64,000 bases of DNA, taken from assembly GCF_008728515.1 (NCBI RefSeq), contig NC_044989.1, forward strand, positions 70,581,754 to 70,645,753, given 5' to 3'. Within the stretch, counting starts at the first letter, position 1; each line of letters opens with the position of its first letter. The translations under genes and the position numbers were made by a program. Positions 42,466 to 54,745 of the stretch are shown here, in pieces. The stretch comes from Papio anubis (Eukaryota > Chordata > Mammalia > Primates > Cercopithecidae). Below the pieces are notes generated by a model. It had not been told where the DNA came from. It saw only the letters and a list, made by a program, of their open reading frames with translations, and made no database searches.

Positions 42466-42536
42466 TGCGCCGCCCGGGAATCGAACCCGGGTCGCAAGAA
42501 TGGGAATCTTGCATGATACCACTACACCAGCGGCGC
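42466..42536 (-). tRNA. tRNA-Gly, anticodon CCC
   Basis: A 71-base tRNA gene on the minus strand starting GCGCCGC and ending GGCGGCGCA (discriminator A, no encoded CCA). The acceptor stem pairs GCGCCGC/GCGGCGC. The A box is TGGTGTAGTGG and the B box GGTTCGATTCC. The anticodon arm is CAAGA-TTCCCAT-TCTTG with anticodon CCC at 42,504-42,502, reading GGG glycine codons. All stems pair, so it looks functional. It lies in the same orientation as TIA1, about 560 bases upstream of its start codon. Confidence 0.97.
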
Positions 42537-42539
42537 TGT

Positions 42540-42960
42540 TGGTATGGTTTGCCGCCAGAGTGTTTTAGGAGGAAATAAAAGCAGACGTTGGCTTTCATGT
42601 GAAAAGAATTGTCATGTATTATTTATTAATTTAAGAGTAAAAGTTTATTGACAGTCTATAATCTTGTTTTCCAATAACATAAATAATTTATCTTCTCTCA
42701 TCCCAAACACAGGAATGGATGTTTCAACTTTCTCTGTACAGAAAAAAAAATTTCAATTTAAAATGTTTACTTAAGAAATAAGAAAAAAGAAAAAAAGTTT
42801 TACTTTAAAAAGTAAAGATTTTATTAAGATTTTGCCTCGTTGGTGCTAGCCAAATTTTTGAGAGCAGGGACGATATTTCCAGATGCCAGATTTTTATTTG
42901 TATTTGCATTTCTTCCGTGTATTGAATGCACATTGAAAAGTATTTCAGAAATATCTGTTT
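42540..42960. other. Intergenic unique sequence
   Basis: AT-rich sequence upstream of the tRNA gene, nothing recognised. Confidence 0.5.
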
Positions 42961-42962
42961 AG

Positions 42963-43265
42963 GCCAGGGGCAGTGGCTCACGCCTGTTATCCCAGCACTT
43001 TGGGAGGCTGAGGCGGGAGGATCACCTGAAATCGGGAGTTCGAGACCAGCCTGACCAATATGGAGAAAACCTGTGTCTACTAAAAAGATAAAAATTAGCC
43101 TGGCATGGTGGTGGGCGCCCGTAATCCCAATTACTCAGGAGGCTGAGGCAGGAGAATCACTTGAATCCGGGAGGCAGAGATTGCAGTGAACCGAGATCTT
43201 GCCATTGCACTCCAGCCTGGGCAACAGAGCGAGGATCCTTCTCAAACAAAAACAAAAACAAAAAC
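42963..43265 (+). repeat. Alu, intergenic
   Basis: Plus-strand Alu ending in an AAAAAC tail. Confidence 0.9.
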
Positions 43266-43424
43266 CACTATTTAATGCAAATTGGTCACAAGAATCTTAA
43301 AAGTAAACAAGTCAAAAGATACATAAACTTCGGTCCAACTTTAGGAGGCAGAGAAATTAGAGCTCTGAAATGTGGTTCAGTATACTCAGTATGCATTTCA
43401 TATTGCTTATTATATGTATGTCAC

Positions 43425-44080
43425 TAAAGTAATCCTATATCTAGGAATCTATCCTACAGAAATAAAAGAATTAAATTATAAAGATTTATGTGCCAAGATA
43501 CAACTGCAGCATTATTTGTAATAGAAAAAAATGGAGTAACCTGAATATCCATCAATGCCACTTGTGGTAATTTATTCAATTTACACCGAATATGTGTGGA
43601 AATTTTTCTTTTTCTTTTCTTTTTCTTTTTCCTTTTTTTCTTTTTTTTTTTTTTTTGAGACAGTCTCTCTCTGTCTCCTAGACTGGAGTGCAGTGGCACA
43701 GTCTTGGCTCACTGCAACCTCTGTCTCCTGGGTTCAAGCGATTCTCCTGCTTCAGCCTCCCCAGTAGCTGGTATTACAGATGTGAGCCACCACCTAAATT
43801 AGCCTAGCTAATTTTTGTATTTTAGTAGAGACAGGGTTTCACCATGTTGGCCAGGCTGGTCTTGAACTCCTGACCTCAGGTGATCCTCCTACCTCAGCCT
43901 CCCAAAGTGCTGAGATTACAGCCATGAGCCGCTGCCCCTGGCCAGAACATTCATTTTATGGACTATTTTGCAGCTATTGAAAAACTGTTAATCAGATCTG
44001 TAGTGTTGAACTGGAAAATATCTATGATGTAAGTTTAAGTTGTAGAAATACTTTTTTAAACATAGGAGAATTTACACATC
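43425..44080 (+). repeat. L1 3' fragment split by an Alu
   Basis: 43,425-43,600 and 43,944-44,080 carry L1 ORF2-end landmarks ('gcagcattatttgtaatag', 'tgaatatccatcaatg', 'ttttgcagctattgaaaa'). A minus-strand Alu with a TTTTC-rich head lies at 43,601-43,943. Confidence 0.7.
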
Positions 44081-44093
44081 GAAAAATGTGATG

Positions 44094-44400
44094 TTGGCCG
44101 AGTGGGGCAGCTCATGCCTGTAATCTCAGTCTTTGGGAGGCTGAAGTGAGCAGATCACTTGAGCCAGGAGTTCAAGACCAGCCTGGCCAACATGGAGAAA
44201 CCCCATGTCTACTTTAAAATACAAAAATTAGCCAGGTGTGGTGGCACCTGTCTGTAATCCCAGCTACTCAGGAGGCTGAGGCAGGAGAACCACTTGAAGC
44301 CGGGAGTCAGAGGTTGCAGTGCGCCCCTGGGCAACAGAGCAAGACTCCTCAAAAACAAAACAAAACAAAACAAAACACCAAAAAAAACAAAAAACAAAAA
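44094..44400 (+). repeat. Alu, intergenic
   Basis: Plus-strand Alu with a deletion in the right arm and a CAAAA/AAAAC tail. Confidence 0.88.
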
Positions 44401-44609
44401 CGTGATGTCCCCTTTAAAGTAGTTTGTTCAGACTGGATACACTCTGGATTTTCATTTTTTGGAATTGTCTTTAGAGTCTCTGGCACATTCTTCAGATTAT
44501 TTTCAAAGATATCAAGTACTAGTCTTTTGATGGTGAATAAAACAAATGTTAATGGTGGATGGTATTTTTAAAACACCTTTTTGGGACAACCATATAAAGT
44601 GTTTTTCAG

Positions 44610-45255
44610 TTTAATAGTTTTTAGTTTATTCACAGAGGTGTGTGTGCAAGAATCACCACAATCAATTTTATAACATTTTCTTCACCTCAAAAAGGAAACC
44701 CTTAGCAATTAGCAGTCACTCCCTGACCCTCATCCCATTCCATGTCCCAGCCACTAGTCTTTCTGCCTCTATAGATTTGCCTATTCTAGACATTTCATAT
44801 AATTGGAAGCATGCAATATATGGTTTCTTGTGACTGACTTATTTCACTTAACATTATGCTTTTCAGGGTCATCCATATTGTAACATGTATCATTACTTCA
44901 TTCCTTTTTATTCCCAAATGAAACTCCATTATATGGATATTGCACAAGTACTTATTTATTTATTTATTTGAGAAGAGTCTTTCTCTGTCTCCTAGGCTGG
45001 AGTGCAATGGCACAATCTTGGCTCACCGCAACCTCTGCCTCCTGGGTTCAAGCGATTCTCCTGCCTTAGCCTCCCCAGTAGCTGGGATTACAGGCGCCCA
45101 CCACCACGCCCAGCTAATTTTTGTATTTTTAGTAGAGATGGGGTTTCACCATGTTGGCCAGGCTGGTCTCAAACTCCTGATCTCAGGTGATTTGCCCGCC
45201 TCAGCCTCCCTAAGTGCTAGGATTACAGGTGTAAGCCACTGCTCCCAGCCGTACT
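44610..45255 (-). repeat. Antisense L1 fragment with an Alu
   Basis: 44,610-44,950 matches antisense L1 sequence ('attagcagtcactccctgac', 'tttgcctattctagacattt', 'gggtcatccatattgtaa'). A minus-strand Alu with a TTTA head follows at 44,955-45,251. Confidence 0.65.
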
Positions 45256-45454
45256 TTTTTTTTTAAGTAGAGTAGTTTTTAAGTTACAAAAGTAAAACGT
45301 GTTTAGTGTTACAAACGAAATGGATACATAAGGAAAATATTAAAAATGTATCTTCTTCCCCTTCTTGAGGTAAATAATATTAATAGATTCATCTGTAATG
45401 TTCCACATTTTACTCTATACAGATGCACATGTATACACTTGGGATTTTTAGGGT

Positions 45455-46206
45455 TTTTTTGTTTTTTTTTTTTTTTGAGACGGAGTCTCGCTCTGTCGCC
45501 CAGGCTGGAGTGCAGTGGCCCGATCTCAGCTCACTGCAAGCTCTGCCTCCCGGGTTTACGCCATTCTCCTGCCTCAGCCGCCTGAGCAGCTGGGACTATA
45601 GGCGCCCTCCACCTCGCCCGGCTAGTTTTTTGTATTTTTTTAGTAGAGACGGGGTTTCACCGTGTTCGCCAGGATGGCCTCGATCTCCTGACTTCGTGAT
45701 CCACCTGTCTCGGCCTCCCAAAGTGCTGGGATTATGGGTGTGAGCCACTGTGCCGGGCTTCAGGGTCTCACTCTGTTGCCTAGGCTGGAGTGCAGTGGCA
45801 GTGATCTTGGCTCACTGCAGTCTCTGCCTCCCAGGCTCAGGTGTTTCTGCCACCTTAGCTTCCTAAGTAGCTGGGACTACAGGCGCGTGCCACCATGCCT
45901 GGCTAATTTTTTTTTTTTTTGAGATGGAGTTTCACTCTTGTTGCCCAGGCTGGAGTGCAATGGCTTGATCCCAGCTCACTGCAACCTCCACCTCCTGGGT
46001 TCAAGCAATTCTCCTGCCTCAGCCTCCTGAGTAGCTGGGATTACAGGCGCCCACCACCACGCCCGGCCAATTTTTGTGTTTTTAGTAGAGATGAGGTTTC
46101 ACCATATTGGCCAGGTTGGTCTTGAATTCCTGACCTCAGGTCATCTGCCCGCCTCGGCCTCCCAAAGTGCTGGGACTACAGACGTGAGCCACTGCGCCCA
46201 GTCCTG
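45455..46206 (-). repeat. Young AluY plus nested older Alus, intergenic
   Basis: AluY of the monkey type 45,457-45,757, partial Alu 45,759-45,909 and full Alu 45,910-46,206. Confidence 0.88.
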
Positions 46207-46380
46207 GCCTAATAGTTTTTTAATAGTTGCAAAATCGTCCATCAAATGAAAGTTCCACAATGTATTGGATGGTAAATTGAATAAATTACCATAGTGACAT
46301 TGATGGATATTCAGGTTACTACTTTTAAAAAACCTATTGTATTACAAATAATATTGCAGCTGTATCCTGGTACATATATC

Positions 46381-47497
46381 TTTTTTTTTTTTTTTTTTTT
46401 GGAGATTGGGGGGCAGAGTCTTGCTGTGTGCCCAGTCTGGAATGCAGTGCCATGATCACTACTCACCTCAGCCTCTACCTTCCAGGCTCAGGTGATCCTC
46501 CTGCCTCAGCCTCCTGAGTAGCTAGGACTACAGGTGCACACCACCATGCCAGGCTAATTTTTTAAATATTTTTTCATATAGATGGGGTTTTGCCATTTTG
46601 CTCATGCTGGTCTTGAACCCTGGGCTCAAACCATCCGCCCACCCTGGCCTCCCAAAGTGCTGGGATTACAGATGTGAGCCACTGAGCCTAGCCTCTTTCT
46701 CGAAGTTTAACTTTATTTTGTAGCCAACCTATTTTCCTCTCATCTATGTTGTTATTCATGTTCGTGTACTAGTTATTCTTTTTTGTTTGTTTGGGTGAAA
46801 TATTGTAATTACAGAAATGAGATCATATTATACCCATCATGCAATCACAAGCTTTTCTCAACTGATAATACTAGGACACTAGTTATAGACCCAATTTTTT
46901 TTTTTTTCTTTGAGGCAGAGTCTCACTCTGTCGCCCAGGTTGGAGTGCAGTGGCATAATCTTGGCTCACTGCAACCCCTGCCTCCTGGGTTCAAGCAATT
47001 TTCCTGCCTCAGCCTCCTGAGTAGCTGAGATTACAGGCGTGCACCACCACACCTGGCTAATTTTTATATTTTTATTAGAGACAGGGTTTCACCATGTTGG
47101 CAGGCCTGGTCTCGAACTCTTGACCTCAGATGATCTGCCTGCTCCGGCCTCCCAAAGTGCTGGTATTACAGGTGTGAGCCACTGCACCAAGCCCCAGCAT
47201 TCTTTTTTCTTACTTTTTATTTTTTGAGACCAGCCTGTCAGGTTGGAGTGCAGTGGCACGATCTCAGCTCACTGCAACCTCAGCCTCCCAAGTTTAAGTG
47301 ATTCTCCTGCCTCAACCTCCCAAGTAGGTGGGATTACAGGCATGCACCACCATGCCCAGCTAATTTTTGTATTCTTAGTAGAGGCGGGGTTTTGCCTTGT
47401 TGGCCAGGCTGGTCTCGAACTCCTGACCTCAGATATTCTGCCCGCCTCTGTCTCCCAGAGTGCTGGGATTACAGGAGTGAGCCACGGTGCCTGGCTT
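46381..47497 (-). repeat. Three minus-strand Alus, intergenic
   Basis: 46,381-46,694; 46,893-47,194; 47,201-47,497. Between the first two lies old, unrecognised AT-rich sequence. Confidence 0.88.
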
Positions 47498-47624
47498 CTT
47501 TTTAATGCATGCATAATGTTCTACCGTATGGTATGTAGGGGAGAAAAAAGAGTTTTCCTCTATGCTTCTGAGTTTTTGGTTGTGATAGACCCTGTAACAA
47601 AAGATAGATTAACAAGAAGAAAAC

Positions 47625-48375
47625 AAACAGGACCAGGCATGGTGGCTCATGCCTGTAATCCCAACGCTTTGGGAGTCCAGAGTTCCAGACCAGCCTGGGC
47701 AATATGGCAAAAAACCATCTCTACAAAAAGTGTAAAAATTAGCTGGGCATAGTAGTGGATGCCTGTGGTCCCAGCTACTCTACTCTGGTGGCTGAGGTGG
47801 GTGGATCGCTTGAGCCCAGGAGCAGGAGGTTGCAGTGAGCCGTGATTGTGCCATTGCACTTCAGCCTGGGTGACAGAGCGAAGCCATCTCAAAATAAATA
47901 AATGAAAGAAAGAAAAAAAAAGAAAAACAGAAATTTAAAAACATGTACGTCATGTATTCAAAAGAGAGACCAGGGAAATGAGCAAATCTCCAAGAGGTGG
48001 CTTTGAATTCAGGATTATACAGCATCTTCAAAAAAGAACAGCATATGTTTAGAGAAGTGTTAAGAGAGCTGGGCGCAGTGGCTCACACCTGTAATTCCAG
48101 CACTTTGGGAGGCCAAGGCGGGCGGATCACCTGAGGTTGCGAGTTCAAGACCAGCCTAACCAACACGGAGCAACCCCATCTCTACTAAAAATACAAAATT
48201 AGCCGGGTGTGGTGGTGCGTGCCTGTAATCCCAGCTACTCAGGAGGCTGAGGCAGGAGAATTGCTTGAACCCAGGAGGCAGAGGTTGCCGTGAGGTTGCG
48301 CCATTGCACTCCAGCCTGGGCAACAAGAGAGAAACTTCGTCTCAAAAAAACAACAAAAAAGAGAAGTGTTAAGAG
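47625..48375 (+). repeat. Two plus-strand Alus, intergenic
   Basis: 47,629-47,935 (left arm deleted in part) and 48,067-48,356. The second has the flank 'gagaagtgttaagaga' on both sides. Confidence 0.9.
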
Positions 48376-49479
48376 AAGGAAAATGATTTTGAGTCTCTAG
48401 GGGTGGCAAATTATGGGAAGGCAAATAAGCAATAGAAAAAGGCTCATTAATGAAGTTTGTCATGTAGATCCCTGGCTGATAAAGGTTTGTCAAAAGACAA
48501 AATTACAACTAATTTAAAGAGCATAACTGGCTTTTATGCGATGATAGAATTGCGCAACACCTCATTCTATAAAACAGAATGAGTTGAGTGGAGGAGATTG
48601 ACTTTCAGAAAGGGCTGAAGAAAGCAGAAACAGAAAAGTGAATTGGTTGTTTCGAGGTTACTTTCCTTGTAAAGTTTAAAGCAGAGGGTATTTCCTTATC
48701 ATGCCACTTAAAACTGATCTGTTTGGGAATCTGGCTATTATTTTTCTTTCTCCTGATTTCTTAGAAAGTCAGATTGACAACTTAGTTTTGACCTTGTGAT
48801 GTGGAACATGTGTGACATGAGTGCCTCCATTTTGGTTTAGTCTGTTGGGCCTAGTCTGGTGCAGGAGCTCAGTCCAAACCAATGGCTTCCTATAAATTTT
48901 ATTTAACAGGTGTAAAATTGTCTTCAGTGATTAACCTTTGTCCTTCCAGGCTGTGCGGGAAGAGGGATACCTTTGCCTTTTAAAATTTGTGTCCTGCTTT
49001 TAGGCAAATGGGGGAAGGCGGAGAACTTTCTACGTATCTACATCTTCTCAATTGTCTTCGTCTTGAAATAATCCTTAGGCTAAAGAGGCGTATTTTGGGG
49101 TGGCACATTCTGGTGTCCTTACAGGTACACTACTTTTATTCATGTCTGTTACTATTATTCCACCCCCTTCACCTTGGGCCACCCTATCTTCAGTCTCCCT
49201 CATTTTTCTTTTCAACTAGCACCATTTACCCATTCACTGCGTACCCAACAGTTCTCGCAACAGGGTGATCACTCAGTAAGTACTGTTGTCCCTTTGGTCT
49301 GTTTCTGGCAGCGATTAGCTGTGTGTATTCTTAGGAGCGACGGAGGGGATAGAAGAGGGCACTAGTGAAGAACCAAGGTGCTTCAGCCGAATAGGGAGGG
49401 AGAAGGAGAGCTGAGGCGAGCCTCAGCTTCTGCCTTCGACGTCTTCTGAAGGAGGGTGGGCTTCGAGGCGGAAGGGTGC
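48376..49479. other. Unique sequence upstream of PCYOX1
   Basis: 1.1 kb without recognised repeats, becoming GC-rich near 49,320. A small hairpin (ctcattctataaaacagaatgag) lies at about 48,561-48,583. No gene is recognised. Confidence 0.55.
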
Positions 49480-49675
49480 TTAGGGCACTGAGTAGCCCAG
49501 AGCGGGGAGCTCCTGCAGGACTAAGGGGACCGGCGGGGCGAGGCGCCTGGGCGGGGTCGGGGCGGGGCTCGCGGGGGCTGGGCGGCCTGGGGGCGGGGCT
49601 GGGCGGAGCGCGCAGCCGCGCAGATGTGGGAGGACTGCGGGGCTCTCGAGGCTAGCTGCAGAGCTTGTGGAGGCC
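49480..49675 (+). promoter_or_regulatory. PCYOX1: PCYOX1 promoter and 5' UTR, GC-rich
   Basis: Very GC-rich, with SP1-type GC boxes (GGGGCGGGGC at 49,559-49,568 and GGGGCGGGG near 49,590-49,599) and no TATA box. CpG-dense sequence continues into intron 1 to about 50,060. The transcription start is probably near 49,620-49,650, placed only by distance to the ATG. Confidence 0.7.
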
Positions 49676-49787
49676 ATGGGGCGCGCCGTCGCGGAGCTAG
49701 TCTCCTCGCTGCTGGGGCTGTGGCTGCTGCTGTGCAGCTGCGGATGCCCCGAGGGCGCCGAGCTGCGTGCCCCGCCAGATAAAATCG
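49676..49787 (+). CDS. PCYOX1: PCYOX1 coding exon 1 (signal peptide)
   Basis: ATG in GAGGCCATGG (G at -3 and +4). It encodes 37 residues: M-G-R-A-V-A-E-L-V-S-S, a leucine-rich hydrophobic core, L-L-L-C-S-C-G-C and the mature start around E-G-A-E-L-R-A-P-P-D-K-I. This is a typical cleavable signal peptide of about 27 residues. Donor GTAGGC. An in-frame GTG three codons upstream is not used, since the ATG matches the known protein. Confidence 0.96.
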
Positions 49788-50868
49788 GTAGGCGAGAAGG
49801 TGGAGGCGCGGGAGGGAGCTGGAGCGCGCCCCGCGCCGGGCGGCCGCTGCGCAGTGCGCCCAGATCCCACAGCCGCGACGCAGGCCAGCGGTGCAGGCCG
49901 AGTCAGCCGCGCAGGTCGCGCTTTCCCCTATTCACATCTCAGGGCGGCTTTCAGCTCTGCTCGGAATAGGACTGTGCATTCCCAGGCGTGGAGAGGTGCC
50001 CACTTGAGGAATGGGAGAGGACGGGGACGGGCGGGCGGGCAGGCAGGCGCCTAGCGTACCTGTAGCTCCTGTCTCTTAGGCCTGGGGCTCCTTGGAGGCC
50101 TAGGTTCCTCTTTCTATCTTCCCTTTGAACACTGAGGGTGAAGAGTCCAGTGTTCTGGCTCGACCTGGGGCGCTCGGCCAGATTGCAGGCTCACGCAGAC
50201 ACAGCACAGGGAGGAGTGAAAACAAGCTGACCCTGTCTGCTCCCCTTGGGAGGCTGAACCCCCTTCCCCCAGCTCCGCTTTGCTGAGGTCGGCCTGCTCT
50301 CAGAGGCGCCTGGCTTGCACAATTTCTCTGCCTAGGACTAACACAACCACAGAAAGAATCTATATTCTCTTTCCAGTGTCAGGAGCCTTGGCTTTTTGCT
50401 TCCTGTCTCCCTCCCGCCCTCCTTTAAAGTCGTGTTCTTCGATATCATTAACCTCTCTACATTGAATTTAGACACAACAAAGCTAGGCATAAATGGCCGT
50501 CACTTTATTAAAAATGCGTGCTGGATGCGTGCTGGAAAGGTCGACCTCTAATGTGCCCGTGAGTTGGGCATCAAGAAGGGTGTGCAGGTCCCTTGATTCC
50601 TCCATAAAGACCTGTGAGAATCTTTGAGCATCTGGAAAAAAAATCGAATTAATGTCAATATGTTAATTAATCTACTGCTTTTGTCTGGGGGCAGTGTCTG
50701 TCCAGATTCAGGGAGTTAGACCTTCGCTGCAGGTGTCACTCTTCCCCACCGAATTGTTGGTAATAGCTTTGAGTAACAACCTCCGCTATTAGTGGTCTTT
50801 CAAAAACAAAAGAACTCACAGAGCTGGTAAAAGGGGAAAAAATAATCTTCTGTTTTTTTCCCTCATAG
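49788..50868 (+). other. PCYOX1: PCYOX1 intron 1
   Basis: 1.1 kb. The first 270 bases are part of the CpG island (with GGGC repeats near 50,029-50,044); the rest is unique sequence. Confidence 0.93.
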
Positions 50869-51075
50869 CGATTATTGGAGCTGGAATTGGTGGCACTTCA
50901 GCAGCCTATTACCTGCGGCAGAAATTTGGGAAAGATGTGAAGATAGACCTGTTTGAAAGAGAAGAGGTCGGGGGCCGTCTGGCTACCATGATGGTGCAGG
51001 GGCAAGAATATGAGGCAGGAGGTTCTGTCATCCATCCTTTAAATCTGCACATGAAGCGTTTTGTCAAAGACTTGG
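50869..51075 (+). CDS. PCYOX1: PCYOX1 coding exon 2 (FAD-binding loop)
   Basis: 207 bases after a pyrimidine tract ending CCCTCATAG, donor GTATGT. It encodes residues 38-106: A-I-I-G-A-G-I-G-G-T-S-A-A-Y-Y-L, where G41-x-G43-x-x-G46 is the Rossmann FAD-binding loop. Then follow K-I-D-L-F-E-R-E at the end of the second strand and the V-G-G-R-L and Y-E-A-G-G-S-V-I-H segments typical of this flavin oxidase family. Confidence 0.97.
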
Positions 51076-51327
51076 GTATGTAATTTTGGTCTTGGAGCTC
51101 ACCAGATTACTGTGTGACATCCCCAGATATTTTTATCAGATGGAGAACTGAAACTTCTGCCTTGTTAATTGCCTTACAGAGACGTTGGTAAAACTGTTTT
51201 CCTCAATTTCTTGTTAGTTGGTACTGCCTTAGTTAGGAGCAGTTCTGCTGTAATGGGACACTAGTTATCTGTATCACTAGTTATCTGGAATTACAGCCAT
51301 AGGGTGGGGGTGGGAATGGCTGCCATT

Positions 51328-51630
51328 GTCTTTTTTTTTCTTTTGAGACAGAGTTTCGCTCTTGTCGCCCAGGCTGGAGTGCAATGGTGCGATCTCGGCT
51401 CACTGCAACCTCTGCCTCCCGGGTTCAAGCGATTCTCCTGCCTCAGCCTCCCCAGTAGCTGGGATTACAGGTGCATGCCACCATGCCCGGCTAATTTTTG
51501 TATTTTCAGTAGAGATGGGGTTTCACCATGTTGGCCCGGCTGGTCTTGAACTCCTGACCTCAGGTGATCTGCCTGCCTTGGCCTCCCAAAGTGCTGGGAT
51601 TACAGGGGTGAGCCACCGTGCCCGGCTTCT
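51328..51630 (-). repeat. Alu, PCYOX1 intron 2
   Basis: Well-preserved minus-strand Alu from a T run to 'accgtgcccggc'. Confidence 0.92.
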
Positions 51631-51694
51631 GTTGTCTGTTCTTAAACTTCTTAAACTTGTGTTAAAGAATCAGAGAAGGTTTGGAGATAGTCAC

Positions 51695-52135
51695 CTCATT
51701 GTGATCATTTTGCAGCTGGGTAAATGAGACCCAGAGTCTTGAAGTGTCTGGCTCAAAGTCACTCACATATGGCAATGGCCGGGGTCAGTGGCTCATGCCT
51801 GTAATCCCAGCACTTTGGGAGGCCGAGGCAGAGGATCACTTGTGCCCAGGAGTTAGAAACCAGTCTGGGCAACATAGTGAGACCCTGTCTTTACTAAAAA
51901 TAAAAAAATTAGCCTGGTGTGATGGCACAAATCTGCAGTCCCAGCTACTTGGGAGGCAGAGGCAGGAGGATCCCATGAGCCTGGGAGATAGAAGCTGCAG
52001 TGAGCCTTGATTGTGCCACTGTACTCCAGCCTGGGCAACAAAGTGAGACCCTGTCAAAACAAACCACCACAAACAAAACAAACTCACTCACACAGCTGTG
52101 GATGCAGACATGTGCGTAGAACTTGGGACGTGCAA
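51695..52135 (+). repeat. MIR-like fragment split by an Alu, PCYOX1 intron 2
   Basis: 51,695-51,777 resembles MIR ('ttttgcagctgggtaaatgag'), with a possible continuation at 52,083-52,135. A plus-strand Alu occupies 51,778-52,080; 'tcactcaca' flanks it. Confidence 0.6.
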
Positions 52136-52728
52136 CTGCTACCCTGACAGCAGAGGAGCTGGATACGTCATGGGGAAAGTCTGACAGGCCACTGCAGGCC
52201 CTTTCGGCAGAGAGTATTTCGTAACTTTGGCTTCCCTCCAGTTATGTGAAATATCCAGTTTTGCAAAATAGGATTCTCACAGGAATGGAAGTGCCTCTTT
52301 CCCCTCAGCTGCCTTCCACATCCTCTGTAGATGCTGCCTCTGCTTCAGTTTCTTCCACGAGGGCAAAGGTATACCCAGAACAAATTATGCCATGAAGATA
52401 CATGTCTGACATCTTTGTTTTTAAATTGAATTCAATTGCTACTCTGGCTTTTTTCCTTTGACTATCCAGTTTTTTTAGACTAAAAAATAGCCAGGTAAAA
52501 ATATATCTACTTTTGATATATTAATATTTACATGATCATCTGACCCATCGCCTAGCACATCTGCTTTTGGACAGTGTAGTGAAAGTATAGTGTTTCACAC
52601 TGTCCAAAGATAGAGCTCCTTTATGTGTCTCCGGAGAACTGAGGGAAGCCCCAAATTCACTCAGATTACGTTCTTTCATTTGGTCAGCATAGACACCACT
52701 GACTAAGCTGCGCTTTATGTTTTTGCAG

Positions 52729-52903
52729 GTCTCTCTACTGTTCAGGCCTCTGGTGGCCTACTGGGGATATATAATGGAGAGGCTCTGGTATTTGAGGAGA
52801 GCAACTGGTTCATAATTAACGTGATTAAATTAGTTTGGCGCTATGGATTTCAGTCCCTCCGTATGCACATGTGGGTAGAGGACGTGTTAGACAAGTTCAT
52901 GAG
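52729..52903 (+). CDS. PCYOX1: PCYOX1 coding exon 3
   Basis: 175 bases, acceptor TTTTTGCAG, donor GTAATT. It encodes [28 protein letters not shown], then [26 protein letters not shown], with Arg165 split. It differs from the recalled human sequence at a few residues, as expected for a monkey orthologue. Confidence 0.97.
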
Positions 52904-53139
52904 GTAATTTTTTTCCTTCCATTTAACCTAAGATCTTTTAATTTAGGTTAAATTAAACTTGATGAACTTGAGGAATTATAATTTCTTGTAAGCATTTTCT
53001 ACCTCACTGCAAGGCCTGTTTATAACATTGTTAGGCAAAATGTTTTGTAGAAACCATGCAGACTGTTTGCTTGGAAATTGAAAGGTTGGTTTATTTTTGC
53101 TTCCGAAGTGTATTTTGCAAATGCTTTTTTAGTGTTGCC

Positions 53140-53342
53140 AGATGCTGTTAGATGCCTTGAATTCTTATGATAACTTACTCAGGTAGGTACTGTTTTTAGC
53201 TTCTTTAAACAGATGCAGAAGGTGGTGGTGCAGAGAGGTTTTAAGAGGCAAGTTCACCCACATCGTAAGTGGTATAGCTGGAGTTGCCACCCAGGCAGTC
53301 TGGCTTTAGAGTCTTCACTCTTAATCTCTGTGCTATGCTGGT
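53140..53342 (+). repeat. MIR element, PCYOX1 intron 3
   Basis: Shows the MIR core order: 'actcaggtaggtactg', 'cagatgcagaaggtg', 'gcagagaggtttta', 'aggcagtctggct' and 'gctatgctg'. Confidence 0.78.
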
Positions 53343-53654
53343 CATTGTGTATATGAATGAGATAATGTGTGTAAGAGCTTGTAGAAAGGATCAGAAAACT
53401 TAAATGGGCTTTAATAGTGACATGTTTTCAGTGAACCAACAGCCTGAAGTAGAGTAAAAGTTCCATATTCCAAGAATTTACATTCTAGCACTGTTCTGGG
53501 TAGTAAGAATTCAGGTGCTTCCTTTTCGTCCTTATGCTTTTCTATATTTAAACAATTTTTTTATGTGTGTGAATATGCATCGCTTTGGTAATCAGGAAGA
53601 GTAACATAAAATAGCCAGTCTAATTTTGAAGGGTACAATCTGTTTTTTTTAAAG

Positions 53655-54450
53655 CTGTTGGCATGTGCTAGTTTTTTTTTTTTTTTGAGACAGAGTTTTG
53701 CTCTGTTGCCTGGGATGGAGTGCAGTGGCGCCATCTTGGCTCACTGCAACCTCCGCCTCCCCGGTTCAAGTGATTCTCCTGCCTCAGACTCCACAGTAGC
53801 TGGGATTACAGGTGCCTGCCACTGCGCCTGGCTAATTTTTCGTATTTTTAGTAGAGATGGGGTTTCGATCTCCTGACCTCGTGATCAGCCTCAGCCTCCC
53901 GCCTCAGCCTCCTAGTGTTGGGATTACAGGTGTGAGCCACTGTGCCCGGCTGGCACATGCTAATTTTTATGCTGGTTTATAGTTTTAGGTACTGGAGGCC
54001 AGTATCGCGCCATTACACTCCAGCCTGGGTGACAGAGCAAGACTCCATCTTGAGGGGCAAAAAAAAAACAAAACCAAAAAAAACCCAAAAATGTGTCATA
54101 TGACCAGGTATTGAACAGGACAAATATGAGTTAAGCAGAGCTGGGCACACTGGCTTATGCCTCTAATCCCAGAACTTTGGGAGGCTGAGGCTGGTGGATC
54201 ACCTGAGGTCAGGAGTTTGAGACCAGCCTTACCAACACGGTGAAACCCTGTCTCTACAAAAAATATAAAAAATTAGCCAGTGTGGTGGTGCATGCCTGTA
54301 ATCCCAGCTACTTGTGAACCTGAGGCAGGAGAATCGCTTGAACACGGGAGGCAGAGGTTGCGGTTGCAGTGAGCTGAGATCGTGCCATTGCGCTCTAGCT
54401 CGGGGGACAGAGCCAGACTCTGTCTCAAAAAAAAAAAAAAGAGTTAAGCA
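53655..54450. repeat. Alu (-), Alu stub and Alu (+), PCYOX1 intron 3
   Basis: 53,672-53,953 (-, with a rearranged stretch near 53,865-53,915), a 3' stub 54,004-54,075 (+), and 54,138-54,440 (+) flanked by 'gagttaagcag'. Confidence 0.87.
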
Positions 54451-54584
54451 GGATATACTCTGGTTTCTCTAACTTATGGTAGTTTGGGTTTTCTTTCTCA
54501 ACATCATTCTTATGTCAGTTCCTTAATTGCCTTTCCCGTGGGTACCTTAGGTCCAGCTACAGTGCGTATGGTTTTTAAATAGCC

Positions 54585-54745
54585 ATTCATTCATTCACCC
54601 AATATTGAGTGCCTGTTAGGTGCCAGGCATTGTTCTATGTTGAGAATATAGGACCTACAACATGTCCTTGTCCTCAAGAATATATATTCTAGTGGAGAGA
54701 CAGGCAAGATACAACTAAGGAAATATATAGAATTTGCGTAGAGAC
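54585..54745 (-). repeat. LINE2 3' end fragment
   Basis: Reverse complement of the L2 end: 'attcattcattcacccaata', 'ttgagtgcctgttaggtgcc', 'ggcattgttctatg'. Confidence 0.7.

Noticed and set aside
49767..50054. 95-residue frame over the PCYOX1 exon 1 border
   Set aside because: It is an out-of-frame reading of the CpG island; the real exon ends at a proper donor at 49,788.
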